A stretch of DNA of 64,000 nucleotides from Acetivibrio mesophilus (GTDB lineage: Bacteria; Bacillota; Clostridia; Acetivibrionales; Acetivibrionaceae): positions 62,001 to 126,000 of the forward strand of contig NZ_RLII01000005.1 of the NCBI RefSeq assembly GCF_004102745.1, read 5' to 3'. The translations under genes and the position numbers were made by a program. The notes beneath the pieces are model-generated. The model searched no databases. It was not told the DNA's origin and saw nothing but the letters and a program-made list of their open reading frames with translations. This document shows positions 36,888 through 46,441 of the stretch, one piece after another (position 1 is the first letter of the stretch; each line of letters begins with the position of its first letter).

Positions 36888-39716
36888 ATGAGAAAAGATA
36901 ATATTATTGTTAAAGGTGCCAGAGAGCACAATTTGAAAAATATAGATGTTACGATTCCAAGAGACAAGTTTGTTGTTATTACCGGGCTCAGCGGTTCGGG
37001 GAAATCATCTCTTGCTTTTGATACGATATATGCAGAAGGACAGAGGCGCTATGTAGAGTCATTGTCTTCATATGCTAGACAGTTCTTAGGGCAGATGGAA
37101 AAGCCGGATATTGACTATATTGACGGTCTGTCGCCGGCTATAGCGATAGATCAGAAGACCACAAGCCGTAATCCCCGTTCTACTGTCGGTACGGTTACGG
37201 AGATATATGACTATTTAAGACTTCTTTTTGCAAGGATAGGTACTCCCCACTGTTACTCTTGCGGAAAGGAGATTTCCCAGCAAACAGTGGACCAGATGGT
37301 GGATAAAATTATGGGGCTTGAGGAAGGTACCCGAATTCAGCTTCTTGCTCCTGTCGTGAGAGGAAGAAAAGGTGAGTATAATAAGCTGATAGAAGATGTA
37401 AAAAAAGATGGTTATGTCAGGATTAGGGTAGATGGAGAGGTAATGGATGTAAATGATCCGATAAACCTTGACAAGAATAAGAAGCACAGTATTGAAATTG
37501 TAGTGGACAGGCTGATTGTAAGGCCTGACATTCAAAAAAGGCTTACAGATTCCATTGAAACCGTACTTCGCCTCAGCAGCGGAATACTTATTGTTGATGT
37601 TATAGGCGCAAAAGAGATACTTCTCAGTCAGAATTTTGCTTGTACTGAATGTAACGTGAGTATGGAGGAAATAACCCCAAGGATGTTTTCCTTCAACAAT
37701 CCTTATGGTGCCTGTCCCGAATGTACCGGCTTGGGCTCTCTTATGAGAATAGACCCAGATCTTGTTATACCTGATAAGAAGATCTCTTTGGCAGACGGAG
37801 CTGTCAGGGCAACAGGATGGAATATAGCCAATGGCGAAAGTTATGCCAGGATGTATATAGATGCTCTTGCAAGGCACTATAAATTCAGTGTAGATACTCC
37901 TGTTGAGAAGCTTCCTCCTCATATTCTTGATATTATACTCTATGGCAATAACGGGGAAAAAATTAAAATAGATTATGAAAGAGAAGATGAAAGAGGATCG
38001 TTCACAGCAAGTTTTCAGGGAATTGTAAACAGCATGGAAAGAAGATACAAAGAGACAAATTCGGAGAGTATGAAGCAGTACTATGAGGGTTTTATGAGCA
38101 ATACTCTCTGCTCTGAGTGTAAGGGGGCAAGATTGAAAAAAGAAAGTCTTGCCGTTACTGTTGGCGGTAAAAATATACATGAGGTCTGCTCCATGTCCAT
38201 CGGAGAAATAAAAGAATTTTTTGCCAACCTAAGCCTTACAGAAAGACAGGGGCTCATTGCCCGTCAAATACTGAAGGAAATAAATGCAAGATTAGGATTC
38301 CTGGTTGATGTGGGTCTTGATTACCTAACCCTTTCTAGGGCAGCAGGAACTCTGTCCGGAGGAGAGGCTCAGAGAATCAGGCTTGCTACGCAAATCGGCT
38401 CAGGGCTTATGGGGGTGATATACATCCTGGATGAGCCTAGCATTGGTCTTCACCAGAGGGATAATGACAAACTTCTTAAGAGCCTCAAGAAGATGAGGGA
38501 TTTGGGAAATACCTTACTGGTTGTTGAGCATGACGAGGATACAATGTATGCATCGGATTATATTATTGATTTGGGTCCGGGAGCAGGAAGCCATGGGGGA
38601 GAAATAGTTGCAGAAGGTACTGTTGAAGAGATTAAGCAGAATCCAAATTCTATCACTGGACAGTATCTTAGCGGAACGAAAAAAATTGAAGTTCCGGAAG
38701 TGAGAAGAAAACCCAATGGGAAATGGCTGGAAATTATGGGAGCCAGAGAAAATAATCTAAAGAATATTAATGTAAATATACCTTTAGGGGTATTTACGTG
38801 CATTACAGGTGTTTCAGGGTCAGGGAAAAGCTCTCTGGTGAATGAAATATTGTACAAGCGCTTGGCTAATGAACTCAATAGAGCAAATCAGAAGCCGGGA
38901 GAACATGATTTAATGAAAGGGATTGAACATCTTGATAAGGTTATAGATATTGACCAATCACCCATTGGGCGTACGCCGAGGTCCAATCCTGCAACATATA
39001 CAGGTGTGTTTGACCTAATAAGGGAAATATTTGCCGGTACCACTGAGGCCAAGACCCGGGGATACAAGTCCGGGCGTTTTAGCTTCAATATAAAGGGCGG
39101 AAGATGTGAGGCTTGCACAGGTGATGGTATAAACAAGATTGAAATGCACTTTTTACCGGACATCTATGTTCCCTGCGAGGTTTGCAAAGGCAAGCGCTAC
39201 AACAGGGAGACTCTTGAAGTAAGATATAAGGGCAAGAATATAGCAGAGGTTCTGGATATGACCGTTGAAGAGGCTCTTGAGTTTTTTAAGAATATACCGC
39301 GGATACAGAAAAAAATGGAGACATTGTATGATGTGGGTCTTGGTTATATCAAATTGGGACAGTCATCTACCACTCTGTCCGGGGGAGAAGCGCAGAGAGT
39401 AAAGCTTGCCACTGAGCTTTCCAAAAGGAGTACAGGAAAGACAATGTATATTCTTGATGAGCCTACTACAGGGCTTCATATAGCTGATGTCCACAGGCTT
39501 GTCGGTATACTTCACAGACTGGTTGAAGCAGGCAATTCCGTGGTTGTTATTGAGCATAACCTTGACGTTATAAAGACTGCCGATTATATTGTTGATTTGG
39601 GACCGGAGGGTGGCAGCGGCGGTGGCACAGTTGTTGCTTGGGGAACACCGGAAGAGATAGTAAAGGTTGAGGGTTCTTATACAGGGCATTTTCTAAAAAA
39701 TGTTTTACCATCCTAG
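36888..39716 (+). CDS. uvrA: Excinuclease ABC subunit A
   Basis: UvrA dimers detect bulky DNA lesions and load UvrB. The product has 942 residues, normal length. It has two ABC ATPase halves, each with Walker A (GLSGSGKS near residue 31; GVSGSGKS in the second half) and an LSGGEAQR signature. There are three zinc sites: CYSCGKE, CTECN...CPEC, and CEACTGDG...CEVCKGKRY. The [18 protein letters not shown] segment and the [11 protein letters not shown] and DEPTTGLH Walker B/D-loops are intact. Start ATG follows GAGCAGGTG. The LexA box links it to the SOS response together with uvrB, 3.8 kb upstream; uvrC is not in the window. Confidence 0.98.
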   Translation: MRKDNIIVKGAREHNLKNIDVTIPRDKFVVITGLSGSGKSSLAFDTIYAEGQRRYVESLSSYARQFLGQMEKPDIDYIDGLSPAIAIDQKTTSRNPRSTVGTVTEIYDYLRLLFARIGTPHCYSCGKEISQQTVDQMVDKIMGLEEGTRIQLLAPVVRGRKGEYNKLIEDVKKDGYVRIRVDGEVMDVNDPINLDKNKKHSIEIVVDRLIVRPDIQKRLTDSIETVLRLSSGILIVDVIGAKEILLSQNFACTECNVSMEEITPRMFSFNNPYGACPECTGLGSLMRIDPDLVIPDKKISLADGAVRATGWNIANGESYARMYIDALARHYKFSVDTPVEKLPPHILDIILYGNNGEKIKIDYEREDERGSFTASFQGIVNSMERRYKETNSESMKQYYEGFMSNTLCSECKGARLKKESLAVTVGGKNIHEVCSMSIGEIKEFFANLSLTERQGLIARQILKEINARLGFLVDVGLDYLTLSRAAGTLSGGEAQRIRLATQIGSGLMGVIYILDEPSIGLHQRDNDKLLKSLKKMRDLGNTLLVVEHDEDTMYASDYIIDLGPGAGSHGGEIVAEGTVEEIKQNPNSITGQYLSGTKKIEVPEVRRKPNGKWLEIMGARENNLKNINVNIPLGVFTCITGVSGSGKSSLVNEILYKRLANELNRANQKPGEHDLMKGIEHLDKVIDIDQSPIGRTPRSNPATYTGVFDLIREIFAGTTEAKTRGYKSGRFSFNIKGGRCEACTGDGINKIEMHFLPDIYVPCEVCKGKRYNRETLEVRYKGKNIAEVLDMTVEEALEFFKNIPRIQKKMETLYDVGLGYIKLGQSSTTLSGGEAQRVKLATELSKRSTGKTMYILDEPTTGLHIADVHRLVGILHRLVEAGNSVVVIEHNLDVIKTADYIVDLGPEGGSGGGTVVAWGTPEEIVKVEGSYTGHFLKNVLPS

Positions 39717-40045
39717 ATCCGGCCCACACTTTTTTGTGTTTATGTTTGATAAAGAGGAAGATAGATTACTTAAAACGCAGGTTTTGCCATTTTCGGCAGG
39801 TTTAAATTCAATTTTTAATCAAGATGCGTTTTAATGGCAATGGAATATTGTTAGACCTAATGCATAAATATGTGTTATACTTGAAACATAATAATTTTAT
39901 GCAATAAACATGGACAATCCGCAATTTAACAATAAGGATTATTACTATGAGCTGAAAATAATATATTTATTACTACTAATTAGCTGGAAGGCAGCGGTTT
40001 CGCTCCGTTTTGTGCTTCAAGCGAAGTGAAAGGGATGATTAGGCT
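39717..40045 (+). other. Intergenic region before clpE with interleaved inverted repeats
   Basis: TTAAAACGCA (39770-39779) is complementary to TGCGTTTTAA (39825-39834). TTGCCAT (39784-39790) is complementary to ATGGCAA (39834-39840). The two pairings interleave (left, left, right, right), a pseudoknot-like order. TGCC/GGCA within gives an alternative small hairpin. The rest is AT-rich leader of the ClpE gene. No CtsR-type heptad operator was recognised. Confidence 0.4.
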
Positions 40046-42409
40046 ATGATGATGTGCTCAGTTTGTAAAGAAAATTTGGCAGTTGTTTTTATTACCAAGA
40101 TAGTAGACGGCAAGCAAACCCAAGAGGGCTTATGTTTTTCATGTGCAAAGAAGCAGGGAATTCAACCGATAAATCAAATATTAGAACAAACCGGTATATC
40201 CGATGAAGAAATAGATGATTTAAACAAGCAGGTAGGGAGCTTTTTTGAAGAAATAGATTTGACCAATATAAATGATGCTGATGCCAGTCCAAATCCTACC
40301 AATCCGTTTTTAAACCTGATTAACAAGTCATTGCACAGGTCGATGGATAATATGGGATTGAAGGATTCAAAGGAGGAATCGGAATCCGACGGCAAAGCAG
40401 AGAAGGAAGATAAGGACAACAAAAACAATACCAGAACCAAGACTCAGGAGAAAAAGGCGCCAAAAAAGAAAAAGTACCTTGACACTTATGGTACAAACTT
40501 GATTACCAAGGCGAAAGAAGGGAAGATAGATCGCGTCATTGGGCGAAATCGGGAGATTGAAAGGATAATTCAGATATTAAACAGGAGAAATAAGAATAAT
40601 CCAGTCCTAATCGGTGAGCCGGGTGTAGGTAAGACAGCAATTGCAGAAGGCCTTGCTGTGAGAATCGTCGATAGAGATGTTCCGGCAAAGCTCTTTAATG
40701 CTGAGGTTTATGTTCTTGATCTTACCGGTATAGTAGCAGGTACCCAGTTCAGAGGCCAATTTGAAAACCGAATGAAGGGTATTATCGAGGAATGTAAGGC
40801 CCTGGGAAATATAATACTGGTTATAGATGAGATTCATAATATTATGGGAGCTGGAGAGGCCGAAGGAGCTATGAATGCTGCCAATATTTTAAAACCTGCT
40901 CTTGCAAAAGGTGAAATACAGGTTATAGGTGCTACAACCCTAAATGAATACAAAAAGCATATTGAAAAGGATACAGCATTGGAAAGAAGATTCCAGCCGA
41001 TATTGGTAGATGAGCCTACAATTGAGGAAACCATTGAGATATTGCAGGGTATAAAGGATTACTATGAAAGCTATCACAGGGTTAAGATATCCGATGAGGT
41101 AATACGGGCTGCGGTGATTCTTTCCGAGAGGTACATTACGGACAGATTTTTGCCGGATAAAGCAATAGACGTACTGGATGAGGCCGGTTCGAGAGCCAAT
41201 ATAAAAAACGTTGGTCTTGTGGAGTTTGAAGCTTTAAAGGAAGAATTGAAGAAAGTACAGGAAGAAAAGGAGAACGCCATTTCCGCAGATTCAATTGAGG
41301 ACTATCAGAAGGCGGCTGACCTTAAGGTTAGGGAATGTAAGCTTCTTCAGCAGATAAAGGAAATAGAGTATAAGAATAAGGATATGGAAATAACCCTTGA
41401 CGATGTAGCTTATGTTATAGAGTCTTGGACCAAGATTCCGGTTCAAAGGCTTACTGAAGTTGAAGCCAAAAAGCTTCTTAATCTTGAAGAGAGGCTTCAT
41501 GGCAGAGTCATTGGACAGCGCGATGCAGTAAGCAGTGTTGCAAAGGCCATCAGAAGAAATAGAGCTGACTTTAAGAAAAGAAAGAAACCGGCATCATTTA
41601 TTTTTGTGGGTCCTACCGGTGTGGGTAAGACGGAGCTGGTAAGGGCGCTGGCGATAGAGCTCTTTGAAAGTGAAGAAGCACTTATTAGGATGGATATGTC
41701 CGAATATATGGAAAAGCATACGGTATCTAAGCTTATCGGGGCACCTCCGGGGTATGTGGGTTATGAGGAAGGTGGACAGCTTACGGAAAAAGTAAGGAGA
41801 AAGCCTTATTCGGTAATACTTTTGGATGAAATTGAAAAAGCGCATCCTGATGTATTCAATATGCTGCTGCAAATTCTTGAGGATGGCAGGGCTACGGACA
41901 GCCATGGAAGGACTGTAAGCTTTGAAAATACAGTACTGATAATGACATCCAATGCTGGAACCAGTCTTAAGGCGAGTGGCATAGGCTTTGCAAATGACAG
42001 CTATATTGCTATGGAGAATAAAATTAAGGAAGTGTTGAAGGAAACCTTCAGACCGGAGTTCCTAAACAGAATAGATGAGATAATAGTATTTAATGAGCTT
42101 ACTAGGGAAGAACTCAGACAAATAGTTGATTTGATGCTCAAAGATGTTGTCGAAGAAGTTGAAAATAAGAAAATGAGTATCGAATTTGAGGATGAGGTCC
42201 GGGAGTTTATCCTTGAGAAGGGCTATGACCCCAAATACGGTGCAAGACCTCTTAGAAGAACAATACAGAAGTATATTGAAGACGAACTTACCGATATGTA
42301 TCTCAAAGGTTTGTTTGCGGAAGGCAGCAATATTGTAGTTGGTGTTAAGGATGGAAGTATTGCATTTGATATAAAAGGCGGAACGATAGACAGTTCTAAC
42401 GTCGGATGA
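40046..42409 (+). CDS. clpE: ClpE-type AAA+ protease ATPase
   Basis: The product has 787 residues. An N-terminal zinc finger (Cys4, Cys7, Cys30, Cys33) is the mark of ClpE within the Clp ATPases. A long charged, Lys/Asp/Asn-rich linker (about 85-145) follows. The first AAA+ module has GEPGVGKT and VIDEIHN. A middle coiled region carries a UVR-like motif ([15 protein letters not shown]). The second AAA+ module has [20 protein letters not shown] and [13 protein letters not shown]. ClpE unfolds damaged proteins for ClpP and is usually heat induced under CtsR. The protein is about 90 residues longer than B. subtilis ClpE, mostly in the linker. A weak SD (AGGGATG) lies upstream of a run of three ATG codons. 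Gene symbol by architecture. Confidence 0.9.
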   Translation: MMMCSVCKENLAVVFITKIVDGKQTQEGLCFSCAKKQGIQPINQILEQTGISDEEIDDLNKQVGSFFEEIDLTNINDADASPNPTNPFLNLINKSLHRSMDNMGLKDSKEESESDGKAEKEDKDNKNNTRTKTQEKKAPKKKKYLDTYGTNLITKAKEGKIDRVIGRNREIERIIQILNRRNKNNPVLIGEPGVGKTAIAEGLAVRIVDRDVPAKLFNAEVYVLDLTGIVAGTQFRGQFENRMKGIIEECKALGNIILVIDEIHNIMGAGEAEGAMNAANILKPALAKGEIQVIGATTLNEYKKHIEKDTALERRFQPILVDEPTIEETIEILQGIKDYYESYHRVKISDEVIRAAVILSERYITDRFLPDKAIDVLDEAGSRANIKNVGLVEFEALKEELKKVQEEKENAISADSIEDYQKAADLKVRECKLLQQIKEIEYKNKDMEITLDDVAYVIESWTKIPVQRLTEVEAKKLLNLEERLHGRVIGQRDAVSSVAKAIRRNRADFKKRKKPASFIFVGPTGVGKTELVRALAIELFESEEALIRMDMSEYMEKHTVSKLIGAPPGYVGYEEGGQLTEKVRRKPYSVILLDEIEKAHPDVFNMLLQILEDGRATDSHGRTVSFENTVLIMTSNAGTSLKASGIGFANDSYIAMENKIKEVLKETFRPEFLNRIDEIIVFNELTREELRQIVDLMLKDVVEEVENKKMSIEFEDEVREFILEKGYDPKYGARPLRRTIQKYIEDELTDMYLKGLFAEGSNIVVGVKDGSIAFDIKGGTIDSSNVG

Positions 42410-42424
42410 GTATTTTAAGATAAC

Positions 42425-42476
42425 AACATAAAAAAGCATTTGCTTTAGGACACCTAAGTAAATGCTTTTTTATGTT
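42425..42476 (+). terminator. clpE terminator
   Basis: AACATAAAAAAGCATTT pairs with AAATGCTTTTTTATGTT in a near-perfect hairpin with CTTTAGG/CCTAAG at its top; the right arm holds the T-run. Confidence 0.9.
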
Positions 42477-42699
42477 ATATATTGTATAAGAATTGAGTAT
42501 GAAAAAATGTGTTGAGCTTAATATTATTATATCAAGAAAACCTATATTGAATTATTAAATTATTGTTAATTTTTTTAACAATCACCAAATGCAAGCTGCT
42601 GCAAAGATATCGAAGTGTACAATGCTTGCTCAGGCATTCATTATTATGATAAAATCGTAATTATTTAAAATATAAACATATGAAGGTGGGGAATACGTA

Positions 42700-43728
42700 T
42701 TGCCAATAAACATTAAAAGAGCAATAATACATGTGTTGGATAAAGAGGCAAATGAGCCTATGCTGAACGAATTTGAGCTTGGTATTGATGATGATATCCA
42801 CTATTTCCTTGAGAAGCATATAACCCGGTCACTGGGGGATGATGAATCAAGAAAGGCAGTTTTCAAAAACGGCAGAAATATCATTAAAGAAGTGTGCCAA
42901 AAGATTTTTATAGATAATGATTACTTTATTGAAGGCTCAAAGGAGATAGCAAGGCAGCTTTTCAAGGCTATGAAGACGAATAGTAGTATTTCGTCCACAG
43001 ATTTAATAATTTGCATATATGAAGAAAACGATGAAGAAAGTGTTGCAATCTTAAAAATGGACTATACGGTTTCTTTTATACATGAAGTGGAGTTGGTTGA
43101 CAACAAGTTTAAAATATCTATTAAGAAGCAGGATATAAGCCTGCCCGGGGTAAATCAAAGAATTCAAAAATGTGCTTTTATTAGGGCGGAACAAGAAGTG
43201 GGAGATTATGATTTGATTATACTGGATAATCAAATCAGCAAAAAGAATCAAGAGGAGCCAATAGCACAGTTTTTTCTTCAGACATTTTTGGGGGCCGACT
43301 TGCTATTGGATAGTAAAACCTGTACCCGGATTTTTAAAAAGGAGACGGAAAACTGGATACGCAATAAAGCAAAAGAAGGTGAGACCTCTATAGAGGTGGT
43401 CCGAGAATTTGTGAATGAGGCAATACGCAAGGAGGATGAAATAGATTTGGATTCCTTTTCCAGTAAGGTGTTTTCCAATAAGGTTGACCTTAGAGATGAG
43501 TACATAAGCACCATGAAAGAAAAGGGACTTACCAGCGACAAATTTGAAGTTGATAGAGAATGGGTTGAAAGAAAGCTTAGTAAAATCAGGCTCAAAACCG
43601 AGAGTGATATAGAACTGGTCATTGATTATGAACAGTATAATGACAGAGAAAAGTTTGAAATAGTAAAAAACCCTGATGGTACGAGGAATATAATTATTAA
43701 AAATATAATAAGTATAGTGGAAAAATAA
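42700..43728 (+). CDS. Nucleoid-associated protein, NdpA/YejK family
   Basis: The product has 342 residues. The NdpA-family features are the N-terminal INIKRAIIHVLD segment, the FIRAEQEVGDYDLIILDNQ core and the repeated acidic/basic helices toward the C-terminus. In E. coli YejK associates with the nucleoid and contacts topoisomerase IV; in Firmicutes the role is unproven. The start is TTG 42700 with AAGGTGGGG upstream. It is monocistronic, ended by the terminator at 43748-43781. A topoisomerase pair is 11 kb upstream, but nothing links them here. Confidence 0.85.
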   Translation: MPINIKRAIIHVLDKEANEPMLNEFELGIDDDIHYFLEKHITRSLGDDESRKAVFKNGRNIIKEVCQKIFIDNDYFIEGSKEIARQLFKAMKTNSSISSTDLIICIYEENDEESVAILKMDYTVSFIHEVELVDNKFKISIKKQDISLPGVNQRIQKCAFIRAEQEVGDYDLIILDNQISKKNQEEPIAQFFLQTFLGADLLLDSKTCTRIFKKETENWIRNKAKEGETSIEVVREFVNEAIRKEDEIDLDSFSSKVFSNKVDLRDEYISTMKEKGLTSDKFEVDREWVERKLSKIRLKTESDIELVIDYEQYNDREKFEIVKNPDGTRNIIIKNIISIVEK

Positions 43729-43747
43729 AGGTTTTATGAATGGCAAT

Positions 43748-43781
43748 AAAAGCTCGGGAATAGTAGCTCCCCGAGCTTTTT
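43748..43781. terminator. Terminator related to the dispersed repeat
   Basis: AAAAGCTCGGG (43748-43758) pairs with CCCGAGCTTTT (ending 43780). The left arm is identical to the start of the three dispersed repeat copies, but the second hairpin is absent. It separates two convergent genes. Confidence 0.85.
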
Positions 43782-43801
43782 ATAAGGCCCACATTTTAGA
43801 G

Positions 43802-44020
43802 TTATTGCCAGGCTTTAAAGTCCAGTTTATTTCCAAATCCTCTGTTCCTTGAATAATTGTTGCCACCAAAGGATTTCCTCTGCTGCTTCTTTGCAGTCCT
43901 GCAACTTGAACACCTCTGGGGTTCATTCATAAATCCTTTTTCTTTATAGAAATCTTGTTCCCCTTCGGAAAAAATGAACTGCGTATTGCAATCCTTGCAC
44001 ACTAAAGTTTTGTCTGCCAT
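43802..44020 (-). CDS. Zinc-ribbon protein (zf-trcl type)
   Basis: The product has 72 residues. Two CxxC pairs (CKDC, CSSC) frame the segment TQFIFSEGEQDFYKEKGF, the typical layout of the small zf-trcl zinc ribbon. A basic, Arg/Asn/Gly-rich tail (SFGGNNYSRNRGFGN) suggests nucleic-acid contact, perhaps RNA. SD GGAGG lies close upstream of ATG. Function unknown. Confidence 0.85.
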   Translation of the reverse strand: MADKTLVCKDCNTQFIFSEGEQDFYKEKGFMNEPQRCSSCRTAKKQQRKSFGGNNYSRNRGFGNKLDFKAWQ

Positions 44021-44279
44021 ATTATTTTACCTCCTTAGATCTTGGGAATTAACTGATTTTTGACTTTACTCCGTTTGATTAAGGAGGTATGAGTCCAAAA
44101 TTAATTAATTCTTTGCTAATATTATTATCCGATAAAAAGTAATTTATACAATAATAAACTAAAAACAGAAATATAATGATTATTATTATATATTTACATA
44201 TTGCGCCTTCAATGTTAAAATGAAAAAAATTATTTGGTTATGTATTATTTAATCATCGACTGAACAGGGGGAAACTTCA

Positions 44280-45485
44280 ATGAAACGTATATTTTTGCAA
44301 TTTGGGTCAGGTCTCGGACCAATGTCTCGAAGTCTTCCGATTGCTCTAGCTTTAGCTGAGGCCGGATACGAAATAAAATATTTGGGCTATGATATGGCCA
44401 AAACATATATGAAAAAAGCCGGTATAGAAGAGCTGGGCAGTGAATTCAGTATAAGCGATATAACGAAGGGAAGTCTTGATCCGTACTGGAACACAGCAGA
44501 TGAATTCTGGACCATGATAGGATATGGAAATATGCCATGGGTAGAACGTAAAGTTGATGAATTAATGAGTTTATTAAAAGAGTTTTCACCGGATTACATA
44601 CTATCTGACCTTGGTATTTTAGCCTGTCTTGCAGCAAGAATAATGAGAATTCCATTGATTGCCATTAACCAGAGTTGTTATCATCCAAATGTTAAATTAA
44701 AATGGTGGGAAGATAATTATAAAGCTGAAAATAGTCTTTTAGATAAATTAAATATATATCTGAAGAAGAAAGGTGCACCGCAATTAAATACATTTACGGA
44801 GATATTTACAGGCGAGTTGACGATTATTCCCAGTTTCTATGATTTTGACCCGATACCGGATATTGAAAAATATAATACCCATTATGTAGGTCCTGTTTTG
44901 TATACCCCAAAAGAAGAGGTTTCTGAAAGGATTTTGAAGCTTTTTGATGCCGATAAACCGATAGTCTTTTGCTATACAGCCAGATTTTACGATAACGTAG
45001 GAGAAAGTGGGAAAGTAATTTTCGATAATATGATTAAAATTATTGATGAAATAGACGCCTCCATTATTATTTCGACTGGGAATAAAAATGATGAATCGCT
45101 TGCTTTAGATATTGCTGCAGAGAAAGTAAAAAATGGCAGAGTCAGCATAGTTGATTACGTGCCTTTGGATGTAGCCTATAAAAATTCTGATTTAATAATA
45201 CATCACGGTGGTCATGGGAGTTGTCTGGCACAATTTTACTATGGAGCTCCTTCTGTTATAATACCTACTCATACTGAGCGTGAATACAATGCAAGAATGT
45301 GTGAAAAATTGCATATTGGTAAAATGGTCTCGAGAAGAAATCTAAATAGTGCAAATTTGAAGGAGAACATAAATGATGTGTTGAATAATTTAACTTATAA
45401 AAATAGTGTTTGCGATTGGAAAGAGAAAGTATTCAGTGATTTTAATAATCTTGATAAAGTCGTGAAGTTAGTAGATTCACTATAG
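44280..45485 (+). CDS. GT1-family glycosyltransferase (UGT/MGT-like)
   Basis: The product has 401 residues with a GT-B fold. The N-terminal domain begins FLQFGSGLGPMSRSLPIALAL, with the acceptor-binding glycine-rich turn. The C-terminal nucleotide-sugar domain has VDYVPLDVAYKNSDLIIHHG, then GGHGSCLAQFYYGAPSVIIP, the family signature (HHGGxG) for UDP-sugar binding. Such enzymes glucosylate lipids, macrolides or other small molecules; the acceptor is unknown. SD AGGGGG is just upstream of ATG. The local DNA is AT-richer than its neighbours, and the gene is not part of an evident operon, so acquisition by transfer is possible. Confidence 0.85.
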   Translation: MKRIFLQFGSGLGPMSRSLPIALALAEAGYEIKYLGYDMAKTYMKKAGIEELGSEFSISDITKGSLDPYWNTADEFWTMIGYGNMPWVERKVDELMSLLKEFSPDYILSDLGILACLAARIMRIPLIAINQSCYHPNVKLKWWEDNYKAENSLLDKLNIYLKKKGAPQLNTFTEIFTGELTIIPSFYDFDPIPDIEKYNTHYVGPVLYTPKEEVSERILKLFDADKPIVFCYTARFYDNVGESGKVIFDNMIKIIDEIDASIIISTGNKNDESLALDIAAEKVKNGRVSIVDYVPLDVAYKNSDLIIHHGGHGSCLAQFYYGAPSVIIPTHTEREYNARMCEKLHIGKMVSRRNLNSANLKENINDVLNNLTYKNSVCDWKEKVFSDFNNLDKVVKLVDSL

Positions 45486-45634
45486 ATAAGATATGTAGCA
45501 AAAGCCTGATTTAATAAGTGACTGTCATATCAATTCGGTATTACATATCCATGTAAAGTTTTGACCTCAACATATTTTCTTGCTTAGCATAAATACACAA
45601 ATGAATTTTTACATTTAAGTTGTTTATTTATAAA

Positions 45635-45661
45635 CCCCTCAAAAAAATAACTTGATGCGTA
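45635..45661 (+). promoter_or_regulatory. Candidate sigma-I autoregulatory promoter of sigI-rsgI
   Basis: CCCCTCAAAA (45635-45644) with an A-tract continuing to 45647, a 13-base gap to CGTA (45658-45661). This matches the sigma-I promoter pattern known from B. subtilis and cellulolytic clostridia (C-rich block plus A-tract at -35, CGWA at -10). It lies 25 bases before the sigI start. Confidence 0.75.
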
Positions 45662-45685
45662 CAAGTATTAAAGGAGTGAAAAAGC

Positions 45686-46441
45686 TTGCATGGGTTGTAT
45701 ATAAACAAAAAGAAGAATAATACGGACACTAGTTCCATAGCGCTTGTTATTAAAATGATTCAAAAAGGTGACTTGAGACTTAAGGAAGAGTTTATCAAAG
45801 ATAATGTTCCATACATTATAAGAACGATTTCAAATGTATTGGGTATAGTGGTGGATGACAGGAACAGTGAAGAATTCAGCATTGGACTTGCGGCTTTTAA
45901 TGAAGCTATTGACAGATACGATTGCAATAAAAACGGCAATTTTTATACCTATTCCTTTTTGGTTATCAAAAGTAGATTGTTTGACTTTATAAGAAAAAAC
46001 AGAAAGCATAGAAATGTTTTACCTTTTTCATATATTGAAGAATCAACTCGAGTAGAAGAAAGACTTTTGTCATGTGATTCAAATGGGCAATTCGAAAAAA
46101 TTGAGGTAAGGCAGGAACTTGTAAGTTTTGAGAAAAATTTAAAGGAATTCGGAATTTCACTGGAAGACTTGGTATTGTCCTCTCCAAAACATAAGGATTC
46201 AAGGCTTTTATTAATAAAAATCGCCAGAATAATTGCTGCGGATGATGAAATATTTAAAAAACTGGTCACCAAGAAATATATACCTATGAAAGAGCTGCTC
46301 AGTCGAATAAAGGTAAACCACAAGACAATCCAGAGAAACAGGAAATTTATAATTGCTGTCAGCCTGATTTTACGAAGCAATCTATATGATCTTAAGGAGT
46401 ATGTACAGGGCTTCGAAAGGGAGGGAAAGTATGATGAATAA
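45686..46441 (+). CDS. sigI: RNA polymerase sigma factor SigI
   Basis: The product has 251 residues. The sigma-70 region 2-like part (NSEEFSIGLAAFNEAIDRYD, then FYTYSFLVIKSRLFDFIRKN) is followed by a SigI-specific C-terminal domain ending in a helix-turn-helix region (MKELLSRIKVNHKTIQRNRKF). SigI factors direct transcription of cell-wall or, in cellulolytic clostridia, plant polysaccharide-degradation genes when released from a membrane anti-sigma factor. The start is TTG 45686 with AAGGAG at 45671-45676. It overlaps rsgI by 11 bases, so the pair is translationally coupled. A sigma-I-like promoter upstream predicts autoregulation. Confidence 0.93.
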   Translation: MHGLYINKKKNNTDTSSIALVIKMIQKGDLRLKEEFIKDNVPYIIRTISNVLGIVVDDRNSEEFSIGLAAFNEAIDRYDCNKNGNFYTYSFLVIKSRLFDFIRKNRKHRNVLPFSYIEESTRVEERLLSCDSNGQFEKIEVRQELVSFEKNLKEFGISLEDLVLSSPKHKDSRLLLIKIARIIAADDEIFKKLVTKKYIPMKELLSRIKVNHKTIQRNRKFIIAVSLILRSNLYDLKEYVQGFEREGKYDE

